Position numbers and translations under genes: made by a program. A stretch of DNA of 10,073 nt from Chrysochromulina tobinii (Eukaryota > Haptophyta > Prymnesiales > Chrysochromulinaceae), in the NCBI GenBank assembly GCA_001275005.1, contig JWZX01000988.1, forward strand, positions 1-10,073. The letters run 5' to 3'. Under the pieces are notes generated by a model. It was given only the letters and a program-made list of their open reading frames with translations. It had not been told where the DNA came from and searched no databases. Shown in pieces: positions 1 through 8,105 of this stretch (the first letter of the stretch is position 1; each line of letters opens with the position of its first letter).

Positions 1-1
1 A

Positions 2-205
2 CCCTCGCCGCCACCGTCGCCACCGCCTTCGCCACCACCGTCACCGCCACCTTTGCCGCCACCATCTCCACCGCCTTCGCCGCCACCATCACCTCCGCCC
101 ATGCCGCCCCCTACACCGCCACCCTCGCCTCCACCCTCACCGCCGCCTCCATCGCCACCGCCATCCCCACCTCCGCCCTCGCCGCCTCCCACTCCACCAG
201 GCGGA
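2..205 (+). repeat. Ser-Pro(3-4) array, N-terminal part visible
   Basis: Frame 2 reads almost only Ser-Pro-Pro-Pro and Ser-Pro-Pro-Pro-Pro, with rare Leu, Met or Thr in the Ser position. This is the extensin/pherophorin type of motif. In plants and algae such Pro are commonly hydroxylated and arabinosylated to give a stiff extended rod. It is continuous with the window edge, so its full length is unknown. Confidence 0.85.
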
Positions 206-3200
206 ATGTCTGTGCTCGTCGTCTCGGCCACCTTTACAATTGCAGGTGATCCCTCCGACTTCACCGGAGCCCTCCAACTGCAGTTCCGCACCTCTCTTGC
301 CAGTCTGCTGGGCGTGAATACTAGCGACATCACAATCCGCGTCACCGCGGGAAGCACCATCATTCAGGTCACCATCATGGTGCCGTCGCTCGCCTCCTCC
401 CAGACGACTGTGTCGACGCTCCAAGGTGACACGGCCCAGCTCTCGGCCAGCCTAAACGTGACCATAACCTCGGCCACCGGCGTGGGAGCGAGTTCCGCCG
501 TGCTCGCGGCCCCCTCACCACCACCGCCGTCGCCTCCGCCACCGTCGCCACCGCCGCCCTCGCCGCCTCCACCCTCGCCGCCGCCTCCCTCGCCTGAGCC
601 ATCTCCACCACCGCCGCCAAGCCCAACGCCACCACCTCCGTGGCCTCCACCGCCCTCCCCTCCGCCACCTTCACCACCACCGCCTTCGCCGCCGCCTCCA
701 TCACCACCGCCTCCTTCGCCACCGCCACCCTCGCCTCCTCCTCCATCACCGCCGCCTCCATCACCACCACCACCGCCGAGCCCCTCAACTCCCGAGCCCT
801 CGCCTCCGCCCTCGCCTCCCCCTTCCCCTCCCCGCCACTCCCCGCCTCCGCCCTCACCTCCACCCTCGCCTCCGCCCCCATCCCCGCCTCCTCCATCACC
901 ACCACCCTCACCGCCCCCGCCATCTCCGCCTCCACCCTCGCCTCCACCCTCGCCCCCCCCACCGTCACCTCCTCCACCGTCTCCACCGCCATCTCCGCCT
1001 CCACCCTCGCCTCCTCCGCCGTCACCGCCGCCATCTCCGCCTCCATCTCCACCGCCGTCACCACCACCATCACCACCTCCATCTCCGCCTCCGTCACCGC
1101 CTCCAGTTCCACCGCCATCACCTCCGCCGTCACCACCGCCTTCGCCGCCGCCTTCCCCGCCGCCCTCGCCGCCACCATTCCCACCGCCATCGCCACCACC
1201 GTCGCCGCCGCCATCGCCTCCACCCTCACCACCGCCCTCGCCACCGCCCTCGCCCCCACCCTCGCCACCTCCGTCGCCACCTCCCTCGCCACCGCCGTCA
1301 CCGCCGCCGCCATCACCACCACCACCCTCGCCTCCCCCTTCCCTCCCCGCCATCTCCGCCTCCGCCCTCACCTCCACCATCGCCTCCGCCCCTTCCCACC
1401 TCCACCTTCACCACCACCCTCACCGCCGCCGCCATCTCCACCACCACCCTCGCCTCCACCCTCGCCACCTCCACCTTCACCGCCACCGCCGTCTCCGCCA
1501 CCGTCTCCTCCTCCACCGTCGCCACCCCCGCCCTCGCCACCGCCGTCACCGCCGCCGCCATCTCCGCCTCCACCCTCGCCTCCACCCTCGCCCCCTCCGC
1601 CGTCACCGCCTCCACCCTCGCCGCCGCCATCACCGCCACCACCCTCGCCGCCCCCGCCCTCACCGCCGCCGTCACCGCCGCCACCGTCGCCGCCTCCACC
1701 GTCGCCTCCACCCTCGCCCCCTCCACCGTCACCGCCGCCTCCGTCTCCGCCGCCGTCCCCTCCATCGCCGCCGCCGCCCTCGCTGCCTCCCTTGAGTCCG
1801 GGTGCAACATACAGATACGAGCTCCTGTCGCAGATGAACCTGCGTTCAATCGACGGGTCGCTTTTGAATGCAGAAATCTTCATCTACACTGACTTGCAGA
1901 ACAGGTTCAAGTCCGCCATGAGTGTTCTGCTGCGGGTCAGCCTCGGCAACGTGCATGTCCGGTCAGTTGCAGCCGTCACGCCCACGGGTCGACTTCGGCA
2001 ACTGCAGATGACTCAGATAGCGGTCGATTATACTGTGAGCTTCCCAAACGAGACAGCTGCCACGGCAGGCATGAACACAATGAGTGGTTCGGCCTTTGAC
2101 ATTCAGGCCGGCTTGATAGCCGCAGGCTTCAATACAACTGTCGTTTCCGTTGCCGCGCCCTTTTTGACGGCGCAAGCGTATGACGCTCCTTCGCCGCCCC
2201 CACCATCACCCCCGCCATCGCCACCGCCACCGTCCCCGCCGCCGCCTTCTCCACCACCATCACCACCACCATCACCACCACCATTGCCACCACCATCACC
2301 ACCGCCAGACCCGCCATCACCGCATCCATCGCCACCGCCATCGCCACCGCCACCAAGCCCACCACCACGTCCACCGCCACCCTCGCCACCACCCCCCTCG
2401 CCACCGCCACCCTCGCCACCGCCACCCTCGCCACCGCCACCCTCGCCTCCGCCACCGTCTCCACCTCCCTTGCCACCACCACCTTCGCCTCCACCCTCAC
2501 CTCCGCCACCACCGTCGCCGCCACCCTCACCGCCGCCACCGTCCCCTGCTCCGCCACTCGCCGTCATGAATCGCCGGCAAGTACCACGCTTGAGTGCCAA
2601 TCAGAGTTCAACGCATGAGTCTCACGTGGCGGCGAATTGCATCGACGATGATCTGAGCACCATGTGCCACACGAATCGCGGCCCCAATCCGTGGCTCTCT
2701 ATTCGAGTGCCAGGTGGCACCCTCGCTGAGCCTCTCTCAACCATTCAGTATGTGATCATCTACAATAGGGTGCCGTTGGCTGAACGGCTAGCGCCATTTC
2801 AATTATGGGTCGGCTTGTCCGACGGCGACTACGATTCGAACACTTCCAGTGCCTGCCCCGTCCACGACCAAGTGGCCTCGGCGGGGCCGTTCGCGTTCAG
2901 TTGTCAAGATCGTGCTGGCACCCATGTATCAATCGTCCTGCCGGGCAACAACCGCATCCTCCACCTCATGGAGGTCAAACTGTTCTCGGAGTTCACCTCG
3001 CCTTCTCCGCCCCCGCCGTCGCCGCCACCACCTTCGCCTCCTCCCCGACCGCCACCTCCGTCGCCGCCGCCGCCGTCGCCTCCGCCTCCTATCCCACCTC
3101 CGCCCTCACCCCCGCCGCCGATGGGACCTTCCCCTGTACCGCCAGTTGCAGACATGTTCGCCGTGCCGCTGCTAGGTGCGCAGATGTCGTCGACACATAT

Positions 3201-6200
3201 GCCACACGTCGCAACAAACTGCATTGATGGCGTGCTGGACACATTCTGCCATACCGCACTTGAAGGAAGCTCTAATCCGTGGCTGTCCATCCGAATCCCC
3301 GGTGGCACACCCTCCGAACCGCCATCGTCGATCCAGCAGGTTCTCATCCACAATCGACAAGACTGCTGCCAGGACCGCATGCTCCCCTTCCAACTATGGG
3401 TGGGGGTAGCTGCCGGCGAATACAACTCCTCCACGTCTGTGTCATGCTACGTGCACGACCGGGTCGTGACGGTACAACCGTTTACGTTTGATTGCCGGGG
3501 GGCCAACGGCACTCACCTGACCATCGTGCTGCCTGGCGAAGGCCGCATACTCAATCTGGCTGAGGTGCAAATTTTCTCTCCCCACTTCTCGCCCTCACCA
3601 CCACCACCGTCACCGCCACCACCGTCACCTCCCCCGTTGCCTCCTCCACCATCTCCGCCACCGCCTTCGCCTCCACCACCGTCGCCGCCACCGCCATCAC
3701 CGCCTCCGTCACCACCACCACCGTCGCCACCCCCACCCAGCCCGCCGCCACCATCGCCGCCGCCCCCGAGCCCTCCGCCGTCACCGCCGCCGTCACCGCC
3801 GCCTGCTCCTCCTCCTCCGTCACCCCCGCCGCCATCGCCCCCTCCATCACCACCTCCTCCATCTCCACCACCACCTTCTCCCCGTCCTCCATCTCGACCA
3901 CCGCCATCTCCCCCGCCGCCGTCTCCCCCGCCGTCATTGCCGCCATTGCCGCCGCCGTCGCCGCCACCACCCTCCCCTCCGCCCTCTCCGCCACCATCGC
4001 CACCTCCACCCTCACCGCCACCTCCCTCCCCTGAGCCCTCGCCACCGCCGCCGCCAGCCCCGCCCCCCCCAGAGCCATCGCCCCCTCCGCCTTCCCCTCC
4101 GCCACCCTCACCACCTTCGCCAATACCGTTGCCGCCGCCACCCTCGCCTCCACCACCATCACCACCACCATCTGCGCCACCGCCTCCCTCGCCATCTCCA
4201 CCATGCCTGCCACCTGTGCCGCCTCCCTCACCACCGCCGTTGCCACCACCATCCCGACCCCCCACATCTCCACCGCCATCTCTGCCGCCATCCCCACCCC
4301 CTCTGCCGCCGCCGCCCTTGCTGTCTTCGCCGCCCCCCTCGCCACCGCCGCCGCTCTCGCCGCCGCCACCCTCGCCGCCGGCGATGAGCGTCGTCGACTT
4401 CGCCCTCCGACTCGCCGGCGACGTCTCCTCCTTCACCCCGAGCGTGCGGGCCGAGATGCAGAGCGCGATCGCGGCCTGGGCGGGCGTCGAACCATCGGCG
4501 GTGATGGTGACTGTCACGTCGGGCAGCGTCATCGTCGGCGTGCGCATCCAGACACCCACGACGATGGCGACCTCGGTGCAGTCGGCGATGGCGAACGCGA
4601 CGAGCAGCCCAAGCAGCGCGACCACCATGCTCGCGAGCGTCACCGGCGTCTCGATCGCCGTGCTCGCGGTCGTGACGGCTCCCATCGTCGCAATCATCGT
4701 ACCTCCGCCGCCGCCGACCCCACAACGGCCGCCAGGCGCACTGAACAGCGCCGGCGCCGACAAAGACGAAGGCGCGCCGAACACCATCATCATCATCGTC
4801 ATCGTTGGCGTGCTCGCGGCAATTCTTGTGCTGCTGTGCTGCCTGGCAATGGTCTGCTGGTGGAGGCGCAGAGAAGTCGAGCTGCTGCGCAAAGACGTCG
4901 ACCTCTGCAAGACGTCCGCGAACACGGTCTCCGAACACGAGCTTCATCCACAGCCCTCCATCCCCAGTGGCAGCGGCGGCGGCGCTGGCCGCGACGGTGG
5001 CGTTGGCATCGAGATGAGCGGTCGCTTCGAGCGTCAGTCCTCCGAGACGGAACGCTCGTCCCGCGCAGACGGTGCCGAGGGCGGCGCACGGCCGGCAACG
5101 GCGGGCGTCATCGACGCATCGGGCAGCAACACAAATCGCACGCGGACAATGGCGGAGCGCTCGCGCATGCAGCAGGACAAAGTACGCCAGCAACAGGAGG
5201 CGGCGCGGCAAGCGAACCCGCCGAAAGCCAAACTCGCGAGGTTGCTATCGCCATCAAAGTTGCCATCGCCGGCAAGGTTGCCATCGCCTGCAAAAGTCAA
5301 GGCGACCTCCGCGTCGATGATCGACTCCAACATTGTGAGCTGGAGTGACCTGAGACTGCTCGATCCTCTAGGAGCGGGTAGCTTCGGTGAGGTGCGCGTG
5401 GCCGTGTACAACTCGACACGATGCGCGATCAAGAGCCTACAGGCTGCGACAGCGCCGGGGGCGCTTGAGGAGCTCCTGCAAGAGTTTGAGCTCACGATTC
5501 GCCTGCACCATCCAAACGTGCTCCTCACCATGGGCATTGCACACAACAGTGCCGACGGCAAGACGGGGATTCTGATGGAGCTCATGCCTGCGTCGTTGCT
5601 CGATTTGCTGCATCACCATCGCCAGCGCGAGCAGCTCGCCACGTGGGAGGCATCCCTCGTCCTCATCGCCCTCGATGTGGCAAAGGGCATGACATACCTA
5701 CATGCGAAGGGTGTGGTACATCGAGACCTGAAGCCAGGCAACGTTTTGCTCACGGAGCACTGGGTTGGCAAGGTGGCCGACTTTGGCACCGCACTCTCCA
5801 AGTACCATTATGCCGGCGAGGCGGAGGGGCCCGTGGGCACACCGCCCTACATGGCTCCCGAGGCGATTGCACTCACCTCGGGCGCGAAAGAGAAGCCCAC
5901 CGACGTGTGGAGCTTCGGATGCCTGCTCGCACACATGGGGACACGATCCATGCCGTACAGCCATGTGCAGCTGCCCGCCGGAACGCCTCCGAAGGACGCA
6001 CCACGCGCGCTCATGGCGATCATTGTTGAAGGCCAAGTGACCCCACTCGACCAACTACGCAACGCGCGCACATGCCCATCTCGCATTCTCGCGCTTGCTA
6101 CACGGTGCGTTCTGACGGAAGCGGCTCATCGGCTTGACTTCCCTCTCATCGTCGAAGAACTCGAGCGCATACAGGGCAGCGTGCGCGCTTCCCGCCCCTG

Positions 6201-6594
6201 GACTCGGCTGCGTCGAGCTGATATTCGGCTCACAGATGCGGGGACTGCTCGAGCATTCGTTGATGTGGCTGGGTATGTCGCCACATATGTGGCAACAAAT
6301 CCACTAGCCTTCTCTTCGCCCGGCCCGGCTCTTGCGGGGTTCGAGAGAGAGATGGCGCAGTATGACGAGAGTGCGCCATCCACTTCCAGGCGAACGCACG
6401 CCTTGACCGGTCCGGCTCTTGCGAGAAACGAAGATATGGCAACCCTTGGTACAACCTTAGGTGCAACCTTTGGCGCAATGACTTTGGCAGCAGGAGCGGA
6501 AGAGCCCGACCCGAGCTCACCAATCATATCCACGATCTTTGGGATGTTTTCGCCAAAGCCAGCTGAGGTGAGAAGCTTCAGTCAATATGTGTGA
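2..6594 (+). CDS. Lectin-bearing, Ser-Pro-rich transmembrane receptor-like protein kinase (5' partial, internal frame change)
   Basis: The gene is open from the first bases of the window (frame 2, codons from position 2), so its true start and signal peptide lie outside. Frame 2 codes Ser-Pro array and alpha/beta module 1 to about 1343, frame 3 codes Ser-Pro to about 1392, and frame 1 then runs from 1393 to the TGA at 6592-6594. Downstream come alpha/beta module 2, two F-type-lectin-like domains, module 3, a membrane helix followed by Arg-Arg-Arg, a Ser/Pro/Lys linker and a complete TKL-like kinase. The expected topology is a wall-embedded ectodomain that senses glycans and a cytosolic Ser/Thr (possibly dual-specificity) kinase. 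Frame 1 alone has no ATG with a signal peptide before the first lectin domain, which favours one gene over two. The frame change may be a sequence error, an intron or a real lesion. If read strictly, frame 2 ends at the TGA at 1793-1795 after a His/Arg-rich tail. Architecture is well supported; the exact gene model is not. Confidence 0.8.
206..511 (+). other. Alpha/beta module 1 (SEA/ferredoxin-like, unnamed)
   Basis: About 102 residues in frame 2, beginning MSVLVVSATFTIAGD. The pattern is a hydrophobic strand, then a Gly-Asp turn, an amphipathic helix ending in Leu-Gly-Val, a strand ITIRV, a Gly-Ser turn, a strand IIQVTIMV, and a second helix region. Module 3 at 4384-4701 has the same landmarks (MSVV..., AGD, AGVEPS, VTVTSGSVIVGVRI). 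Such modules sit between Ser-Pro arrays in algal wall-type proteins. I place it in a SEA/ferredoxin-like fold by pattern only, and no catalytic residues are evident. Confidence 0.6.
512..1395 (+). repeat. Long Ser-Pro array with three repeat regimes and the frame change
   Basis: In frame 2 the array opens with Ser-Pro4 units (about 515-780), passes through a short Glu/Thr-bearing stretch near 780-840, then alternates Ser-Pro3/Ser-Pro4. From about 1000 it becomes a run of nearly pure Ser-Pro3. At about 1341-1349 the Ser-Pro pattern moves to frame 3, and at about 1389-1396 to frame 1. The DNA is C-rich on the plus strand, with a C8 run at 953-960, and almost lacks stop codons in other frames. 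Length is probably variable between alleles. Confidence 0.85.
1408..1743 (+). repeat. Eight 42-bp higher-order repeat units
   Basis: In frame 1 the protein repeats the 14-residue block SPPP-SPPPP-SPPPP. The first Ser codon is at 1408 and the ninth block starts at 1744, which is 336 bp or exactly eight 42-bp units. Third-base choices differ between units, so the amino-acid pattern is kept better than the DNA. It follows directly on the frame-change zone and is a likely slippage or unequal-exchange array. Confidence 0.8.
1801..2187 (+). other. Alpha/beta module 2 (diverged)
   Basis: About 129 residues between two Ser-Pro arrays. It has a helix-like stretch (DLQNRFKSAMSVLLRVS), strands (NVHVRSVAAV, IAVDYTVSF) and a second helix region with N-glycosylation sequons (NETA, NTTV). 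The order helix, strand, strand, helix and the flanking context resemble modules 1 and 3, but the N-terminal MSV...AGD signature is absent. It is either a diverged copy or a separate fold. Confidence 0.45.
2188..2556 (+). repeat. Ser-Pro array between module 2 and lectin domain 1
   Basis: About 123 residues of SPPP and SPPPP with a few Asp, His, Arg and Leu substitutions and one Ala near the end. It works as a spacer or stalk between two folded domains. Codons are mostly tcg/tca with ccg/cca/cct. Confidence 0.85.
2557..3000 (+). other. F-type lectin-like (FTP) domain 1, degenerate sugar site
   Basis: About 148 residues with the F-type lectin/FTP layout: SSTHESHVAANCIDDD, CHT (His codon 2668-2670), NPWLSIRVPGG, an NR segment at 2764-2769, a strand FQLWVGL, two later Cys, a strand HVSIVLPG and a closing MEVKLF. 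The family's fucose-binding signature is a His followed by R-x-D-x4-R/K. Here the second part reads RVPLAER (2767-2787): the Asp is Pro, the spacing is one residue short, and the vicinal Cys pair is missing. The fold is probably kept, but sugar binding is probably lost or changed. The other four Cys match domain 2. Confidence 0.75.
3001..3144 (+). repeat. Short Ser-Pro spacer between the two lectin domains
   Basis: About 40 residues of SPPPP with Arg and Ile variants, ending MGPSPVPP just before domain 2. It is much shorter than the other arrays, so the two lectin domains probably form a closely spaced pair. Confidence 0.8.
3145..3588 (+). other. F-type lectin-like (FTP) domain 2, intact signature
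   Basis: About 148 residues, a clear tandem copy of domain 1: SSTHMPHVATNCIDG, FCHT (His codon 3250-3252), NPWLSIRIPGG, NRQDCCQDR, FQLWVGV, a Cys pair, HLTIVLPG and AEVQIF. RQDCCQDR at 3355-3378 matches R-x-D-x4-R exactly and includes the vicinal Cys-Cys known to contact the sugar in fucose-binding members. The His-to-Arg gap is 34 residues, longer than I recall for typical members (about 26), because of an extra loop around GGTPSEPPSS. The best functional reading is fucose or related deoxy-sugar recognition outside the cell. Confidence 0.82.
3589..4383 (+). repeat. Long irregular Ser-Pro array before module 3
   Basis: About 265 residues of Ser-Pro3/4 with more substitutions than the other arrays: Arg (SPRPPSRPP), Glu (SPEPS), Leu and Ala, and one Cys codon near 4204 (PPCLPP). 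It includes a C8 run at 4063-4070. The irregularity suggests an older array or one that interacts with other wall parts. The single Cys could allow cross-linking (inference). Confidence 0.85.
4384..4701 (+). other. Alpha/beta module 3 with strongly hydrophobic end
   Basis: About 106 residues starting MSVVDFALRLAGDVSSF, then a helix (VRAEMQSAIAAWAGV), a strand VMVTVTSGS, a strand VIVGVRIQT, a helix region and a final hydrophobic run of about 19 residues (roughly 4645-4701). It matches module 1 in order and motifs. The final run is more hydrophobic than the same place in module 1 and could itself be a membrane segment. Confidence 0.6.
4786..4863 (+). other. Transmembrane helix
   Basis: A 26-residue segment of Ile/Val/Leu/Ala with two Cys, ending in Trp-Trp and followed at once by Arg-Arg-Arg (4864-4872). 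An Asp/Lys/Glu-rich stretch precedes it. The basic stop-transfer sequence puts the kinase side in the cytosol (positive-inside rule). Confidence 0.9.
4864..5340 (+). other. Cytosolic juxtamembrane linker with three SPxK/R units
   Basis: About 159 residues, Gly/Ser/Arg/Gln-rich and probably disordered. At 5248-5301 three 18-bp units encode SPSKLP, SPARLP and SPAKVK, each a Ser-Pro-x-Lys/Arg match to the proline-directed (CDK-type) phosphorylation consensus. A helical Met/Gln/Arg-rich piece (about 5140-5220) precedes them. It is a likely regulatory segment (inference). Confidence 0.7.
5350..6177 (+). other. Protein kinase domain, TKL-like
   Basis: All standard landmarks are present: Gly loop GAGSFGEV (5371-5394), Lys of AIK (5431-5433), helix-C Glu (5482-5484), HRDLKPGN (5719-5742), DFG (5779-5787), GTPPYMAPE ending with APE (5854-5862), and DVWSFG (5902-5919). 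No catalytic residue is missing, so it should be active. HRDLKPxN with GTxxYMAPE and the spacing resemble the Raf/MAPKKK-like TKL group, as in many algal and plant receptor-like kinases. The N-lobe begins 159 residues after the membrane helix. Substrate cannot be read from the sequence. Confidence 0.93.
6178..6591 (+). other. C-terminal tail of the receptor kinase
   Basis: About 138 residues after the kinase with no domain I recognise. A partial internal repeat is visible: GPALAGFEREMA (about 6319-6354) and GPALARNEDMA (about 6409-6441). VATYVAT is encoded over a 14-bp perfect palindrome (6280-6293). Ser/Thr-rich, with possible phosphorylation sites. It ends SQYV and then TGA. Confidence 0.6.
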
Positions 6595-6760
6595 TGACTA
6601 CGAGGGGGCTATGGCCTGCGACGACACATGCTTTTATGCACATGTACAGCAACATGAAGAGGGAGCATCCCAGAGATCGGTGAGCGCAGAGGTGTGGACT
6701 GAGAAGGTGGTTGAGTATGTGTGTTGTATGTGTGTCCGCCACGGTCCACACGCCAGTCAG

Positions 6761-6852
6761 GCGAGGTGGTTGCACGGGTTCAGACCCGGGGTTGACCCGG
6801 GGTATGGCGACTCTGAACCGTGTCTGTGAGCGCGGTATGCGTTCCACCTCGC
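6761..6852. repeat. Nested inverted repeat (hairpin candidate)
   Basis: GCGAGGTGG at 6761-6769 is perfectly complementary to CCACCTCGC at 6844-6852. Inside it, CACGGGTTCAGA (6773-6784) pairs with TCTGAACCGTG (6812-6822) with one bulged G. The inner loop holds GACCCGGGG twice (6783-6791 and 6794-6802). It could fold as RNA in the kinase 3' UTR or be the remnant of a small repeat element. Confidence 0.55.
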
Positions 6853-7093
6853 GAGCATGAGAATGAAGCGGGTGTGTTCGACTGTTCTTGTACAAGGTGT
6901 GGCCCTTCATGTGTGCGCGATTGCGTTTGTACGTGTTGGTGCGTTGTGAATGAACTGTTAAGCTTTGGGGCGGGCTTTTGGCCTTGGGCGGCGGCGATTC
7001 GGCCACGACCGCAAATTATGCCCGTCTGCGCGGTTGACGTAGGGCCCGCTCTTGCAGTTGGGCGCGTGCACTAGTCGTGCAGCGTCTGGTCTT

Positions 7094-7115
7094 GGGGCGG
7101 GGGTGGGGGGATGGG
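7094..7115 (+). other. G-quadruplex candidate
   Basis: Four G runs of 4, 5, 6 and 3 separated by loops of 1, 1 and 2 bases. This fits the canonical G3+N1-7 rule with very short loops, which favour stable parallel folds. It lies 500 bases past the kinase stop and on the non-template side of that gene, so a long 3' UTR would carry it as RNA. Confidence 0.7.
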
Positions 7116-7276
7116 ACATCGAACGGTTTCTTGACGCGTGAGTGCGTTCGGTATATGTATAACGTTTGATGGGCTTGTGGTGAGCAAATCCGGTCAACCA
7201 ACGCGTGACACAAGAATACACACGCAGCCACTAACGACTAAGCGCTTTCTCTCGGTCTCGCACGGCCGCACCAGCC

Positions 7277-8066
7277 TCAGCGCTGCGTCGAGGGCCTTGA
7301 GAGAGCGCTCGCGCTCACGCCCGCAAGCAGAAGGGTTCCCAACGCGCTCCCCGCTCCGCGCGCCGCGGAGGCGGCGGACACGGCATGCTCCAGGAGTGCC
7401 GCAGCCTCAAGCCTTGCAACCTCCTCGTCGGAAAGCACTTCACAGCTGATGAAGAGGCATCCGACATTCGGCGGCAGCGGCGGCGGCGAGGGCGGCAAGG
7501 GCGGCGAGGGCGGCGGCGGCGCGCCGGGCGGCGAGGGCGGCGTTGCGTCAGACACATCGAGCACCGTCCCGTTCAGCAATCGGAGCGGGCATGTAACGTT
7601 CTCCGGGTGCGTGCCCTCGGGCTCGCCGCTCACAGCTGCGAGCACCGGCGACGGAGGGAGCCCGGCGGTGGCAGGAGTGTTCGCGCTGGTGCTGTACATG
7701 CGAGCGTACATTCGCGCGATACGCCGCGGCGGTGAGGGCGAGGGCGAGGGCGGCGGCGAGGGCGGCGACGAGGGCGGCGGCGGCGGTGGCGCAGGGGGCG
7801 CGCCGCCCGCGCGCCGCGCACACAGCCGCATCCACTCGCCCATCCACTGAGCCACCAACGCCGTCGGCCGCTCGTCACTCGAAGGGTCGCCCAGCGTGTC
7901 AATCAGCCAGGCATGGAGTGTCAAGCGCCTCGAGTCGGAGTCCACCTGGCTCGTCTGCACGACGATGCGCCGTACCGGCAGCTGCAGCAGCGCAGCGAGC
8001 GCCTCGATGGCCGCGGCCTCATACGTCTGCCGAGCCTCCGAGTAGAGCCACCTGACGTGCCCCGCT

Positions 8067-8105
<39 letters not shown>

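Larger units (their letters stand above)
6595..7276. other. Intergenic region between convergent genes
   Basis: These 682 bases hold the 3' flanks of the receptor kinase (plus) and the secreted Ser-Pro gene (minus). Short open frames here are unlike any family I know. I see no AATAAA in the right orientation for either gene. A GT-rich stretch lies at about 6712-6737, a nested inverted repeat at 6761-6852, a 10-bp palindrome at 6887-6896, and a G-rich block at 7094-7115. No tRNA fold was found. Confidence 0.6.

Noticed and set aside
364-1380. Long minus-strand Gly/Asp/Glu-rich open frames opposite the Ser-Pro arrays (also 2103-2600, 3513-4925)
   Set aside because: They are the complement of Ser-Pro codons, which contain no stops on the other strand. 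No domain or credible start is present, and the plus strand has recognised domains.
2-4383. CRISPR array or satellite DNA
   Set aside because: The repeats are coding Ser-Pro units of 12, 15 and 42 bp without repeat/spacer structure, in an open eukaryotic reading frame.
5350-6177. Pseudokinase
   Set aside because: The Gly loop, Lys, Glu, HRD, DFG and APE motifs are all present.
1-6594. True pherophorin
   Set aside because: Only the Ser-Pro rod is shared; I do not see the Cys-rich globular pherophorin domains.
6761-6852. tRNA gene (GGTTCAGACC resembles a B box)
   Set aside because: The T-arm would not pair, and no acceptor stem, D-arm or anticodon arm of normal size fits on either strand.
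6587-7074. Small open frames on both strands after the kinase
   Set aside because: Composition is random, there are no motifs, and they overlap each other in several frames.
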